64,000 bases of DNA, taken from NCBI GenBank assembly GCA_033239525.1, contig BSYO01000003.1, positions 10,224,001 to 10,288,000 on the forward strand, given 5' to 3'. Position numbers and translations under genes: made by a program. The notes beneath the pieces were generated by a model, which was not told where the DNA came from, searched no databases, and saw nothing but the letters and a program-made list of their open reading frames with translations. The DNA comes from Nepenthes gracilis. Lineage: Eukaryota > Streptophyta > Magnoliopsida > Caryophyllales > Nepenthaceae. Positions 24,228 to 36,539 of the stretch are shown here, piece after piece (the stretch's first letter is position 1; each line of letters begins with the position of its first letter).

Positions 24228-26250
24228 TGGCTAATCACCACCCAGCTGGGAAGACGAAGGCTCAGCTGTCCCTTCGGAAGGGGCAAGCAAGTCAAACCTC
24301 TGGGTGGCGCTAATGTTCGCTAGGTGAAGCAAGGAGACGGGAAATTCTGGAGCCACAAGCTGCACAACTTGCTGGTAGAGATGAATACCGGCCCACTGCT
24401 TACCTTCCAACACTTTTCCAAGCTCCTTTGCTGAAATGGAGGCTCTCAACTAGCCCTCACGTTGGAAGTAGTGTCTACTCTTGGAACTCATGGAGCGACC
24501 CCTTGAGGGAGGTAATCTTCACCCCTGGCCACGTGCAGCTTGCCCTCAAGGGCCTTGATCCGCTCAACCAAAACTCTGTGTTCCGTCGCACTGACATGCC
24601 TCTGAGCCAGACAACTAATGGCGGCCGAAAGTTGGAGAGCCCTCCCTTGAACCTGCTGACGAAAAACTTGTTTCGCAGACAGAGATGAAAGTAGGAAAAA
24701 AAAGGTGAAAGGATAGTAAATGAGTACCTCAGCAAAGTAAAGCTCCTCAAAAGGCAGTTGACTCAGGGCAGCCTCAGGTAACACCACGGCCTCCTCTGCT
24801 CTAGCTGACGCGACACCTTCAGACTCTAGAAACTTGAGGGCTGACACCACAATTTCCTTCATGGTGTCCATAGCAGCCATCGCCTCTTGAGCCCTCTTCT
24901 TCGAAGGGGTAGAAGGAGGTGCCTCGACGGACTCACCTACCTCAGTAGGAGGCGCGTCGATGAAGGCTATTTCTCCCGATGGAGGCTCCTCTACAACCTC
25001 GACTACCTAAGGAGCAGGCACATTGACAGCAACAACCGTCACGGAAGGAGGCTCCTCCACAATCTTAGCGGTCAAGTAGGCATCCTCCGCCGTAAGGATA
25101 TCGCTGGACACCTCTACTGTGCGGATGGGAGACTCAACTCCTCCAACTGTAACCTCCACCTCTTGCCCAGCTGCGGCCTCTGATGCCAGCTCGGCTGTAA
25201 CACCAGTTGCAGGTTCGATTGGGGCATTTGCCAACTATTCCCCCCATAAAACTCCAACATCAATCAGGTCCCCATCTTGCTCCAACACTGGTGCAAAAAT
25301 TGGCTCAATTGTAGTTCCGATGGCATCAAGTCTGAGAATCGGTGCAGGAGCTACTATGGTCACGACACCCTCAACACCTCCAGAACCAGATGCCTAACCC
25401 GATGAGAAGGCAAAAGTAAGGCTTGCCCCCCTCGAAGTGCTCCCAAATCACCGAACTCACTGCAACGTAGCCTCATCCTCTCCAGAGGAATAAGTGGACT
25501 CAGAAGATATGACGTCAGAAGAGGAGTAATGCCACTTCAACGGCCAACCTGAAAGATCTCAAATGACCAATGTTCCTGGCTTCCTCTGGCCAAAAGACGT
25601 CTCCACGGGGGCCAACCCCCACGTTGCTGTGGCGAAGGCGTTGGCAGTCTGCCAGTGTCCTCTCTTTTGAAAGGTGGAGGCGTTGGCTAAGATCTCGTCT
25701 ACCATAGGTTTCTCTTGAACTGTCTCACTCTCTTCAAAAGGCCTGGTGATGCAGATCCAAACCTTCCCCAACTTGTTGGAAACAGTCGAGTCAAAAGAAA
25801 TTACCAAATAAAAGAAACGGTCTTTCCAATGCATGACTGAATCAGGATTCACTCCTCTGAAGTTAAAACTAGGGTGAGGAACAAGAAAATTGAGTCAGTC
25901 TTCTGTGAGAATGTGAAGATTGCTCGCACTTAGTGGTGAATCTGCAGCCATGACAGTAGGAGAAGACGCAAAGGGATCCAAAGTACAAAATCATGTAGGT
26001 ATGAGCCTGCCACCAGCACCCCCAAAGCCATGAGGATTGCATACAGGCTCAACGGCAATGGGAAATGGAGTCCACCCCACAGATGGATCTCGTAGACAAT
26101 AATAAAGCCATCCGGTGGAGAATTGGCCATGCCATCTTCACCGGGTAGCAGGAACGTCGTGCTCTTCGGAACCCTAAATTGGGAAAGCATCAACTGAATG
26201 CCTTCAGCGGTGAGAATTGATCAAATCCTCTTGACGACATCAATAGCCAT
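24228..26250 (-). pseudogene. Element A antisense extra ORF (gypsy-type transposon domain)
   Basis: An ORF set on the strand opposite to gag-pol, as known for Tat-lineage elements. The start is MAIDVVKRI (ATG complement of 26248-26250), followed by a stop. The next segment (26193-25930) reads FIIVYEIHLWGGLHFPLP then LYAILMALGV, the pattern of the putative gypsy-type transposon domain (Pfam PF04195 style). Further open pieces lie at 25852-25559, 25234-25007 (acidic, Ala/Val/Glu-rich), 24880-24488 and 24449-24231. Its function is unknown, and it could have its own promoter in the 3' part of the element. Element B has the same domain at 38536-38258. Confidence 0.62.
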
Positions 26251-27888
26251 GGTTGGAAAGGAAGAAGAGGGAAATACACAAAAAGAAGGGAGGCTCGCAA
26301 TGAATCGAATACTAAGGCAAAGTGTAGGAATGGCGAGAGGCTCGTAGTTTAAATAAGAAAAGGCCTTGGGCCAAACATGATGTCGTAGGAAAGTCGAACG
26401 GCTGCCCCCCATGATAGCAGCCACGCATGTCAGCACCATGAGGCATCATGACACACTCCTTCCTGCCATCGTTTGAAATGGCTCGACGCCTCGATTTCCC
26501 ACACGCCAGTAATGATGCTAGTCAGTCAAATTGTCCGGTCAGTAATAAATATAGCACGCAAACTGTAGAAGTGCCAACACTGTTAGCCGAAGCAGCCATC
26601 ATGATAGTGTACAACCTCACCAGGAGACCAACGGCCAAAAGACATAGCTCTCATCATGTGGTGTGACTCAAGACAGAATGCAAACTGCGTGCGGCCTTGG
26701 TTGGCTCAACAACGTTCTGCTTGGCTAGCCTCCCGGCAAGCGTTTCAGACAACTGGCTAAGAAGATAGTCGTTAGATAATTAACCTGCCACGTGTGCAAT
26801 CCGTGTGATTGCTAGAGGCCAGGTTACACACGACGGTATGAAGACGCTCAAATCATAAAGCAATACTAGAAAATAAAAAGACAAGATTCCAGACAAAGAA
26901 GTAGGAAAATACTCAACGGTTCTGTTTATTGAATTCTTTTACAAAGTATAAGGTTTACAGTAACAAAAGTACATATTAGAAGAAAATACATGGAGCAAAA
27001 AACTGGTGGTGTTCTCTTGGGAATTGCATCGGGGAAGGCACGTGTAGGAAGGACAGTTACAGGTGAATCACCATGCGGACTGTGTCTACCTACCCATGGG
27101 ACGCATCCAACCAAAAACTAGGCCCCGCAGGAGGTAGGTGGGAACTGATTCTTTGAAGGAGAAACAAAACACCGCCACTAATATAGAGAAGTGTCCCATC
27201 CAAAGACTCCACCTCCAGTAAGCTCCGACGACGACTGCCATAAAAAAGATTGAGGCAGGGCAACTTCCCAAGATCTGAGAGGATCCTAAAAAATGCTTGC
27301 CTTAGGGGATCCCTTCGAAAGAGGAACCCCAAATGCCAGCCAGAGGAGGAAAGAAAGAAAGAGACCCTACCACCAACATGCCATGCATAGTTGCATGCGA
27401 ACAACTGGAGTAGGGTTAGCCGGCATGGAACAACCAGAATGGTGGCAACACTGTAAGTGCCAAGCGCGTCTTCAATTCTTCTGGAACTCCATCTGATCTC
27501 AATGCGAGGCATTAGGAGGCCCAAGGCATCTTTGAACTCCTACATCACTTAGTTGGTGTGAAGATAAATCTTGAAGTAAAGAGCAAAAGGCCCCTCCATT
27601 TATAACCGTGGCAAAAAGATGGCAAGCTTTTGGTGATGGAACGCATCCGCTAGTAACCGACAAGGAATCGATGCCAGACCTCGGTTCAGAATACAATCTT
27701 CCCAAATAGGATATCAAATTCCTATGCCATCATATGGAAGGCTGCAAACGGCTTGGGGAAGTGGCATAGCTTTCAAGAACTGGAGACTAAAACATCTTAG
27801 GAAGTGGCTCATAAGTAGGCTCAGCAATGTCCCATCGTTTAACATGCCAGAGATTAGAGAGGCCCAACTCACTAACATGGGAGGCTAG
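26251..27888. other. Element A 3' non-coding region and polypurine tract
   Basis: Between the antisense ORF and the 3' LTR. The ORFs here (up to 144 codons at 27090-27524, minus) show no domain. The last bases (GGGAGGCTAG, 27879-27888) are the likely polypurine tract. Element B shows GTGGGGGGCTAG at the same place. Confidence 0.5.
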
Positions 27889-29882
27889 TGATGGGTCTCG
27901 TCACGGCACGGGTTGATTTAGTCGCAACGTGGATTGATCCGACAGGCAGCCTACTAGATAGTAAAGCCCAGCATGAAGTAGGGCTCAGGAACCATCCAAC
28001 CAACCCATCTGCTGCGAACAAGCCCACAATGGAGTAGCGGCCCTGGGTCAGGGAATAGCCCCTATAACTCAGCAAATCATGGCAAAGCCCACCCTCCATA
28101 TTATCGATGGCAGTCTGGCAGCGTAGAAAACGTTGACACAATAGGTCCCAGTCAATGGTGATAGTGGTCAACTATGGGAACCACCATGGCCTGCTGACCA
28201 ACGACAATTCAACCAACCCACGCAAGAAGTAGCCTTACCCTTGTCGGCCACCACCAGCCGCAGTCATGTCACTGCCACAAAAAGACATCTGACACAGTAT
28301 CTTGTGTCAATGCCCCAGTGGTTGACGAATCTTGGCAAAACACCTGTCACTAGTCTTGGCATTAAAGCCTTCACCACAAAACACTATAAATTTCCTCTCC
28401 CTCTACAGGACGGAGGATCGAATGATTTTCAACCAAGGCTACCCTCGGATGAGAGATAATAGCTCAGAGAGAACAAAGCTCCCTCTATTTCCATCTTTAA
28501 TGAGCCAAAAGTGCAACCCAATGAGCCACTTTTTGAGTGTAATCTTAGTGAGCCACCGGTTGCATGCAACCAAATAAGCCTGCACAACAAGAGTTCAATC
28601 CTCCTCTCACTTTCCCCGTATATGTGAATCTTGTCAAAACTGTCACTAGTCTGGCATTAAAGCCTTCACCACAAAACACTATAAATTTCCTCTCCCTCTA
28701 CAGGACGGAGGATCGAATGATTTTCAACCAAGGCTACCCTCGGATGAGAGATAATAGCTCAGAGAGAACAAAGCTCCCTCTATTTCCATCTTTAATGAGC
28801 CACTTACTTAGTGCAACCCAATGAGCCACTTTTTGAGTGTAATCTTAGTGAGCCACCGGTTGCATGCAACCAAATAGAGCCCAATCTTCAATCTCTCTAT
28901 GCCGCTTCCTATCGAGTGCACAACAAGAGTTCAATCCTCCTCTCACTTTCCCCGTATATGTGAATCTTGGCAAAACACCTGTCACTAGTCTTGGCATTAA
29001 AGCCTTCACCACAAAACACTATAAATTTCCTCTCCCTCTATAGGACGGAGGATCGAATGATTTTCAACCAAGGCTACCCTCGAGTGAGAGATAATAGCCT
29101 GGAGAGAACAAAGCTCCCTCTATTTCCATCTTTAATGAGCTACTTACTTAGTGCACCCCAATGAGCCACTTTTTGAGTGTAATCTTAGTGAGCCACCGGT
29201 TGCATGCAACCAAATAGAGCCCAATCTTCTATCTCTCTATGCCGCTTCCTATCGAGTGCACAACAAGAGTTCAATCCTCCTCTCACTTTCCCCGTATATG
29301 TGAATCTTGGCAAAACACCTGTCACTAGTCTTGGCATTAAAGCCTTCACCACAAAACACTACAAATTTCCTCTCCCTCCATAAGATGGAGGATCGAATGA
29401 TTTTCAACCAAGGCTACCCTCGAGTGAGAGATAATAGCCTGGAGAGAACAAAGCTCCCTCTATTTCCATCTTTAATGAGCTACTTACTTAGTGCACCCCA
29501 ATGAGCCACTTTTTGAGTGTAATCTTAGTGAGCCACCGGTTGCATGCAACCAAATAGAGCCCAATCTTCTAACTCTCTATGCCGCTTTCAATCGAGCATA
29601 CAACAAGAGTTCAATCCTCCTCTCACTTTCCCCGTATATGTGCATCATCGTATTCTCTCACATCCTTCTTGTATCCTTATATTCTATTAGAAAGATATTT
29701 TTATTTAAATGTCAAAAAATAAATCAAAAAGTGAGTCTTGTCAATTTTTATTTATTTATAGTTTGTGGTGTGCATGTTTCAGGTTAACGAAAACAAAGAT
29801 CGGATCCACTCCAATTCAACTATCAGCGAAAGATCGAGTAGCTTCCTAATCTATACCATAACCTGAATCTCAAGACACATCA
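27889..29882 (+). repeat. Element A 3' LTR, expanded
   Basis: 1994 bp, starting TGATGGGTCT and ending GACACATCA, followed by AAATT. It is 986 bp longer than the 5' LTR. The difference fits three extra copies of the internal unit at 28331-29645. Confidence 0.85.
28331..29645 (+). repeat. Four tandem copies of a ~340-bp promoter-bearing LTR unit
   Basis: Units start at 28331 (299 bp, with an internal deletion), 28630 (336 bp), 28966 (340 bp) and 29306 (340 bp). Each begins CTTGGCAAAACACCTGTCAC and carries the TATA region, a CT-rich leader and a GAGCCACCGGTTGCATGCAA block. TATAAAT is kept in the first three (28385, 28680, 29020) and reads TACAAAT in the fourth (29360). Units 3 and 4 are almost identical, so the amplification is younger than the LTR pair. 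The similar ORFs of about 65 codons in each unit are repeat artefacts. Confidence 0.9.
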
Positions 29883-29887
29883 AAATT

Positions 29888-31030
29888 GATCCTTCAAATC
29901 AAATATCTTTACATGTTATCAAATTTTTTACAATATTACATATCAGAAAAATACTTAAATATAAGATAAAAAATTAATAGGCTAATATTTCTAACTTATT
30001 TACAATTAATTTTTTTATACATAAATATTGTTTTAGAAAAAAATGGAGCATTTTTTAAGAATTACGTCTTTACATATATATTAAAAAAAGTATACTAAAA
30101 AATTATTTTCGTTAAAAAAACAATTTTTCATATGTTTTTTTTTTAAAAAAAAATTCTATAACATCGCCACGAGTTTTTTTTTTTTTTTTAATTGTGGGGA
30201 ATTATAGCCTGTTGATGTTTACAGGCGAAGGCACATTCAACGAATCGCGTGGCAGCGGCTCTGTTCGAAGACTGATCTGCATACGGTGTGGACCCCATCG
30301 TTTCAAAATTTCCCCATCATTTCAACGGACAGTATCACCCCAGTTCATTAATCATACGGCCCACCTTTCCTCTCCTGATCGAAAATTACACATAAATGTT
30401 TTCTATTATTTAATAATATCAACCTATTAAAATTGCCAATAGGATATTTTAAATAATTATCAACTTATTCATAAATTGTATTAGCACACTCAGCATTAAA
30501 AATAGATGAAGAGACCGACGTTATTTTGTTTGAAATTATTTTCAAAATTATTAAATGATATCTCTAAAACTATTGTTCATGAAATAAAAAGAGTGAATAA
30601 TAAAAAAGGACAAATTTTTAACATATATTTACCTCTCATTCTAATAAGAAGTTATTTAAAATTTTTTCTTTTCAAAATTTTTAGAACCTTTTAATTTCTT
30701 ACTCAACTGATAAAATTTAAATATGCTAAATGAAAAAAAAAACATAAAATATTTAGAATGTAATTAATAAAATTTTTTTAAAGAATTTGATAGATAAGAA
30801 TTACTAAGCATTTAATGTATGATTTATAAAATTAAAATATAATAATAAATAAATAAATAATCTAAACATGATGATATTATAAAAATATCACAATATTAAA
30901 AAAGAAACTAAAGATAATACATATAATGGACTGTGGTAGGCTCCCCCTTCTATCAAGAATCTGCCCCATTTAATGTCCTATTCAAACTTCCTCAGCCTCT
31001 ACTAGCCTTAAGGCCGTCCTCCTAGGCCCG
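29888..31030. other. AT-rich intergenic DNA
   Basis: No gene is supported. A less AT-rich patch at 30190-30380 holds a 78-codon ORF without a recognisable domain. The rest is A/T runs. Confidence 0.5.
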
Positions 31031-32330
31031 ATGGCCACTCCTCCCCCGCCTCCTCCACCCTCTCCACATGCCTCGGCCACCTCTCCACCACCACCTCTTT
31101 CCGCCGTTGCTTCCTATCAGAAATCTACCTTGCTCAACTCACGCTCTTCTTCTTCCCCTCCATCCCCGCCAAACACGGTCCTTCCGCTAGTAACCTCTAC
31201 CAACACCAAGCCCACTTTTATTCCTTTGCCGTTTAATCCTAAACCCATCTCAACACCTTCTCTTTGGTCATTTGAACGTTTCCCACCTCTCTCCTCTTCT
31301 TTTTCTTCTCCACCACTACCAAAATATGTTCTGCCTCAATCTTTTAGTTTGTTTTTAATCCTACTTGCTCGAGATCTCAATGAAGTTACACCTCATATGA
31401 ATAAACAAAATTGCTTAGGATCTAATTTTTCTAGTCAAGTTTATGATGAGTTGTTTAAGAAACGTTTTAGGCTTTCTCAGCCTCTGTTGAGGAGATTGAA
31501 CCTATGGTATCTTCTATGTATGCCAAAATTTATACGGCTGAGAAGGATGCCGTGAGTAATGGTGAAGGGGGATTAGCTAATCCTTCAGCTATGGGAGAGG
31601 CCCCTACTCTTAATTTTTCAACCCCTATTTTGAAAAATAATAAGCCACTTTTCCTTAGTCAAAGTGTGGATTCCCCATGTCATGTAATAAGGGACAAGGA
31701 TTTTCACCTTGAGAAAAGGTTTGAATCCCTCTTTGACCATCTCCTCCCAATTGTCTGTTCTTTATAGGCAAATTAAGCCCCCTGCTGTCCTGCATAGTCC
31801 ACCATCTTATGGATTTGTTTCGGATCAGCCCATTCTAGACACGGGCCACCATATATTGAATGTTATATTCTATTCATTAACTCAACAAATTCGGATCAAC
31901 CCGTTGTTAACAAACTGATTTCTTTCCTAATCTAATGTGGTCCAAAATAATTTTTAGGGCGTCACTCTTATAGGGTAGTTCCTCAATAAATCCCTAAATT
32001 TTCATATTGTGAATATCATAGCTAGGAAAATTTGGGATAGATTCAGAATATGTGATTTCACTGAAAATGAGCAAAGTTTTTACTTCTTTCAATTCTTCGA
32101 TAAAGAAATGATGGAGAAATGTATTGCAAATAGTTCATAGATTTTTATCGGGCGAACATTGTTTCTTAAAAGTTGGAAGTCTAGAATAGAGCTATCCAAT
32201 GAAGAGTACAAGACCTTCCTGATTTGGGTTGACATGATTAATACTTTACTTTAGTTTTGGACGCTTTTGAGTCTCAACTTGATAGCAAGTGCCATTGGAA
32301 TACCCACCTGATGTTAGCCTATTGCCTTCC
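31031..32330 (+). pseudogene. LINE ORF1 remnant with DUF4283-type domain
   Basis: An ATG at 31031 opens a proline- and serine-rich N-terminus of 174 codons (MATPPPPPPPSPHASA...), and a frameshift near 31500 continues it to 31767. From about 31968 to 32250 another frame gives the clear DUF4283 signature: FLNKSLNFHIV, then ARKIWDRFRICDFTENEQSFYF, QFFDKEMMEK, IFIGRTLFLKSW and FLIWVDM. This is the RNA-binding ORF1 layout of plant L1 elements: a low-complexity start, DUF4283, and normally a zinc knuckle, which is not seen. The stops and at least two frameshifts mean it is dead. No ORF2 follows; element B begins about 600 bp downstream. Confidence 0.75.
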
Positions 32331-32959
32331 TTTAAAAACCAATTCAATGTCTCATTCTTCATAAGCTCCACACAGGCGATGTGAAATTTTTGACATTTTT
32401 AAGGCACCTAAATCATCAACTATTTGTAAAATATTAAATGGGTTTTTTTTATAGCTAGTGATTTACCAGGAGTACAGAGTGTGAGTTTATTGACGGTATT
32501 TACCATTTCCTTATATTTCGACTGACCAGACTTATAAGACGTTTTTGGAAGAATTCCACCCGTATGTATATATTTCTTAGTGGATTTTGCATTGATCATT
32601 TTCATGATCGATTTTCTTGCATATTTCACATTGGATTGGTTTTCATTGATACTCAAAATCTACCTCCATAACTTGCTTAACCCCATGTTCTAATAGATTT
32701 TCGGTGTTCATCCAAATCTTCTCTGAAAGATTATTACATGCTTCAACCTCGATACTACTGGAGCAGATCTCATGCACTCTATTCCAGTTGTAGATGCATC
32801 CAACATGCATGTTAGGAATACCAATAGATATGATAGTCCACAAGTCAGGCTTAATTCCTAGACATAAACCGATTTGGTAGAAACAAAAAAACCATTCTAT
32901 AGAGAAGCTCATTGCAATGAGTGAAGAAGTTAAAAAGTGACTCGATGCATGTTTCATGA
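32331..32959. other. Unidentified sequence between LINE remnant and element B
   Basis: Minus-strand ORFs of 78 codons (32420-32656) and 104 codons (32643-32957) lie here. Neither shows a domain I recognise. The second could be decayed coding sequence of another transposon. Confidence 0.35.
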
Positions 32960-33004
32960 GGGAAATCTAACACCTAGATTGACTGTCCAACGTTATGTTC
33001 ATCA

Positions 33005-33860
33005 AGAAAAGAAATAAAAAATCGTGGATGATGTCGACTTCACCGACATGAATAAGACATGCCTAAAAGATAGCTTTTTGTTGCTAAGAATTGATTTAAT
33101 GGTAAACTCAACATCTAAATACGAACCACTAAACTTTACAGACACTTACTTAGGATAAAACCAAATCCGAATATATTCGGAAGATGAGAAACTAACCTTA
33201 TTTAGGAGCCATTAAGAAACATACTATTACAAGGCTATATTCTTCAGCCTAAACAACGTAGGTGTGACGTATCGGAGGCTGGCAAATAAGATTTTGAGGC
33301 TCAAATAGAAAGAGATATAGTGGTGTATATGGACAATATACTCGTCAAATGCTTACTATCCGACAACCATATTTGCAACCTAGATGAGACTTTTAGAATA
33401 CTCCGAACATATCAGATGAAGTTGAATATAACAAAATGTATGTTTGGAGTAACTTTTAGAAAATTCCTTGGATTTATAGTATTTCATTGGGGAATTGAGA
33501 CAAACCCAGATAAAATAAAAATGATTATTAATATGAATCCTCCTTCAACTATGAAAAAAGTTCAGAGATTAATAGGGAGACCCACTGCACTCTACCGATT
33601 TCTAGCAAAATCTGTAGAGAAGTATATTCCCTTCATTAAGGTTCTGAGAGAGATTGAGGTGAATGGTTTCCACTTGACAGAAGAGTGTCAATTGGTCTTC
33701 TAAGAACTAAAATAAAATCTTGCCAACCCTCCGCTCCTATCCTCCCCAAAAGAAGGCAAAGATTTATATCTTTATTTGGTCATATCCAGTACAGCGTTAA
33801 ATTCGGTCAAGATCAGACAAGAATCTAAAATATAATGGCTGGTTTATTACGTCAGTAAAA
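33005..33860 (+). pseudogene. Element B reverse transcriptase and RNase H remnant
   Basis: FIKKRNKKSWMM-like block near 33010, YYYKAIFFSLNNVGVTY near 33220, then the catalytic box YMDN (near 33326), where YMDD is expected, so the second aspartate is Asn. The open stretch 33320-33703 carries MKLNITKCMFGVTFRKFLGFIV and KVQRLIGRPTALYRFLAKSVEKY. The RNase H start LYLYLVISSTALNSV is near 33767. Stops occur at 33701 and 33711. Confidence 0.78.
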
Positions 33861-34189
33861 TTCTGACAGATAAGAAGATTCCGTATTCACATGCCAAGAG
33901 GGTCGCTTTGGCTTTGATCAATTTTGCAAGAAAGCTTCGACCATACTTTCAAATCTATAAGATCATCATCCTAACCAATCAACCATTGAAAGGTATTTTA
34001 TAGAAACATGAGGTATCTGGCACATTTGGTAAAATGGCTGTAAAATTGGGTGAGTTTGATAAAGAGTTCTGAGCAATGTCATACATAAAAGACTAGGACC
34101 TTGCAGACTTCGTAATTGAAATGGAAACCCAAATTTCATATGGCTTCGAGAAGAATGAAGATGAACTTTAGCTTAAGGAGACTCTAACA

Positions 34190-34540
34190 TGCATCTTATA
34201 CATTGATGGGCCATCCTCCCAATAAGGAAGTAGGGTTAAAGTAGTCTTGATAACTCTAGAAGGATCAAAGATAAAGTACTTGATGAAAGTCGAGTTCATG
34301 GCCATTAATAAGGTGGCAAAATATATAGCCTTATTGGTCAGGTTCAAGCTAGCAAATGAACATGCAATCATGGGCCTGATCATCCACAATAATTCAGAAC
34401 TAGTCGTCAATCAAGTGACTGTGAATTTTGAGGCGTCCAATCCATGCCTAGCGAAGTACATTGCCAAAGTAAACAACCTATTGGAGTCATTCGATAATGT
34501 GGAAGTTCATCACATTTCGATGGAAGACAACTGAAACGTA
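34190..34540 (+). pseudogene. Element B second (archaeal-type) RNase H remnant
   Basis: LYIDGPSSQ near 34197, a stop, then an open 95-codon stretch (34247-34534) with VNQVTVNFEASNPCLAKY and VEVHHISMEDN. This is the usual layout of the Tat-lineage second RNase H: DGSS, then EYEALL-like, then the HIPREEN-like end. Confidence 0.7.
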
Positions 34541-34639
34541 GATTAGTTGGCAAAATTAGATGCACTTAGGAATACTGAGTAATATGCGAGAGAGATAAGA
34601 GAAGTCCTCGTGACCCTAAGTATAGAAGTCCCAAAAGAA

Positions 34640-35890
34640 TTACTCTAAATCTCATATAACAACATTTGGATGATTCCGTACCAAAGATATCTTAAAGAGG
34701 GTCTTCTACCAAAGAAGTCGAAAGGAGCTAGGTGCATAAAGAGGATGGCAGGATGGTACACCCTCACAGACGGAAAACTGTATCGAAGAGGGTATTCTAT
34801 CCCCTATATGCGGTGCTTGACACCAGCTAAAGACTACTACACATTGAGTGAAGTTTAACTCAAAATCTGTGGATCACGTATAGGACGCAAAAACCTAACA
34901 TTTAAGGACATGCAGTAGGTTATTATTGGCCAATGATGAAAAAAGATGCCATCGAATTTGTTAAGAGATACAAGAACTATCAGATCAATGGTCACGTCTC
35001 TCATCAACCTCACACCAAGCTTTGGACCCTATGATTGCCTTAACCATTTGCACAGTAGGAGCTCAATATATTAGGCCCATTTTCCATTACCACCAAACAA
35101 GAAAAGTTCGTCATAATTATAAAAGACAATTTTACAAAATGGGTAGAGGCTTTCCCATTGGCAAAAATCACCAAACAATACACCAGAACATTGTTTGCTG
35201 GTTTGGGATACCCAAAATTATAGTAACTGAAAACGGAATGCAATCTAGTAGAAAAAATTCACCAATTACTGCACAGGATTGGGAATCAACTGGTCCATAC
35301 CTCTATTACTTATCCCCGAGCAAACGAGCAAGTGTAAGTAATAAATTAGACCCTATTGTACGGGTTGAAGATGAAATTGGAAGATGTAGAGGGCTCATAG
35401 GTAGATAAGCTCACATCTATGTTGTGGTCTTACCGGACGATCCTAGTAAACCAATCCGAGAAATACCTTTCAACTTTTGTTATAGGATGGAGTCGGTTAT
35501 CTTGGTAGATATTAGACTATCCAACCTCTAAGTTGAAAGTTTCAATCCATATAGCAACTCCCAACTTCTGAGATAAAAACTAGACCTATTCGAAGAATTT
35601 GGGGTACGACAAGGCTACAAGCAATAGCATACCAACAACGAGTTTTTCGATATTACAATAAAAAGATGAAGGTAGGGAAATTTGATGTAGGTGATCTAAT
35701 TTTAAGGAATATAAAGGTTATAGATAAGATCATCGACAGGAATAAGTTTTCCCCCAATTGGGAAAGACCATTCCTAATCTCAACCATCTTCTGAAACGGT
35801 ACATATAAGATGCGCACCCAAAATAAAAAAATTGATCCCGAGGGTATGGAACACCCTCCACCTCAAGAAATATTATCAGTGTGCCCACTT
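34640..35890 (+). pseudogene. Element B integrase remnant
   Basis: Linker and zinc-binding part: WYTLTDGKLYRRGYS near 34757 and an EFVKRYKNYQINGHVSHQ-like block near 34950. Core: EKFVIIIKDNFTKWVEAFPLAKIT near 35100-35170, where the catalytic D reads as KDNF. The C-terminal part DLILRNIKVIDKI then NWERPFLISTIF is near 35690-35790. Frame changes near 35000-35060 and several stops disrupt it. Confidence 0.72.
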
Positions 35891-36539
35891 CCAAGATCAA
35901 ACGAGATAAAGATATGTTCTATATGTAGTATATGGAGTGCTTATACGATATACTTAACCATATTAATAACAATAAAATTATCATTGGTTTACTACATTAA
36001 TTATTCATTTGTATACTTGTATGAATTTGAGTGACCATGACTGGTCCTAAATCAAGTGAAACCCTTACCTATTGAAATAGCTTGTTCAAAAACAAAGTCA
36101 AGACGTTGGTTATTGTAACCTAGTAACCCAAAAAATAGTCAAACACCGATAATCGTATAAAGGCTCGGGGCCTTAAGGACAAAAGTTTGATTACTTTTTG
36201 AGAGGTCAAATCACATAGCAAAATATAAAAACCTTAGGGGGCTTTTTCAGTATGAGTAGTATGACACTTTTCCATGGGAATTAACAACATCGGTCAAATA
36301 TTGTCAGCAAACCAAGGTCCAACAAAGTGTGACAATAATGACGACCTTGCCTAACCAACAAATGAAGAATATGTGGAACAAAAATTCAATATGAATAAAA
36401 ATACTATCAGTGGCAATGATTTAAATGTGTCACTGATTTATTAAATATACAAGTATTCACAATATGGAGAGCTAAGCTCAATATATAGAGATAACCTCTA
36501 CATTGTCCACTACCTAAGCACGGATGCCTCGACCATCCT

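Larger units (their letters stand above)
18021..29882 (+). mobile_element. Element A: Ty3/gypsy LTR retrotransposon, Tat lineage
   Basis: An 11.9-kb element with TG...CA ends and the 5-bp flank AAATT on both sides (18016-18020 and 29883-29887). The order is 5' LTR, altered primer site, gag, protease region, RT, RNase H, a second (archaeal-type) RNase H, integrase, an antisense extra ORF, polypurine tract (GGGAGGCTAG, 27879-27888) and 3' LTR. The second RNase H and the antisense ORF after integrase are marks of the Tat lineage. All frames carry many stops, often TAG, and the two LTRs look only about three-quarters identical by eye, so the insertion is old. Confidence 0.88.

Noticed and set aside
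28332..29504. Family of near-identical 65-86 codon ORFs (MAKHLSLVLALKPSP type)
   Set aside because: They repeat because the LTR unit repeats. They have no domain and overlap the LTR promoter block.
28331..29645. Possible CRISPR-like or satellite array
   Set aside because: Units of ~340 bp without distinct spacers, confined to an LTR of a plant retrotransposon.
31031..31555. Proline-rich protein gene of 174 codons
   Set aside because: It is the low-complexity start of a LINE ORF1. The DUF4283 part follows after frameshifts.
32643..32957. 104-codon minus-strand ORF as a gene
   Set aside because: No recognisable domain, and it is wedged between two decayed retroelements.
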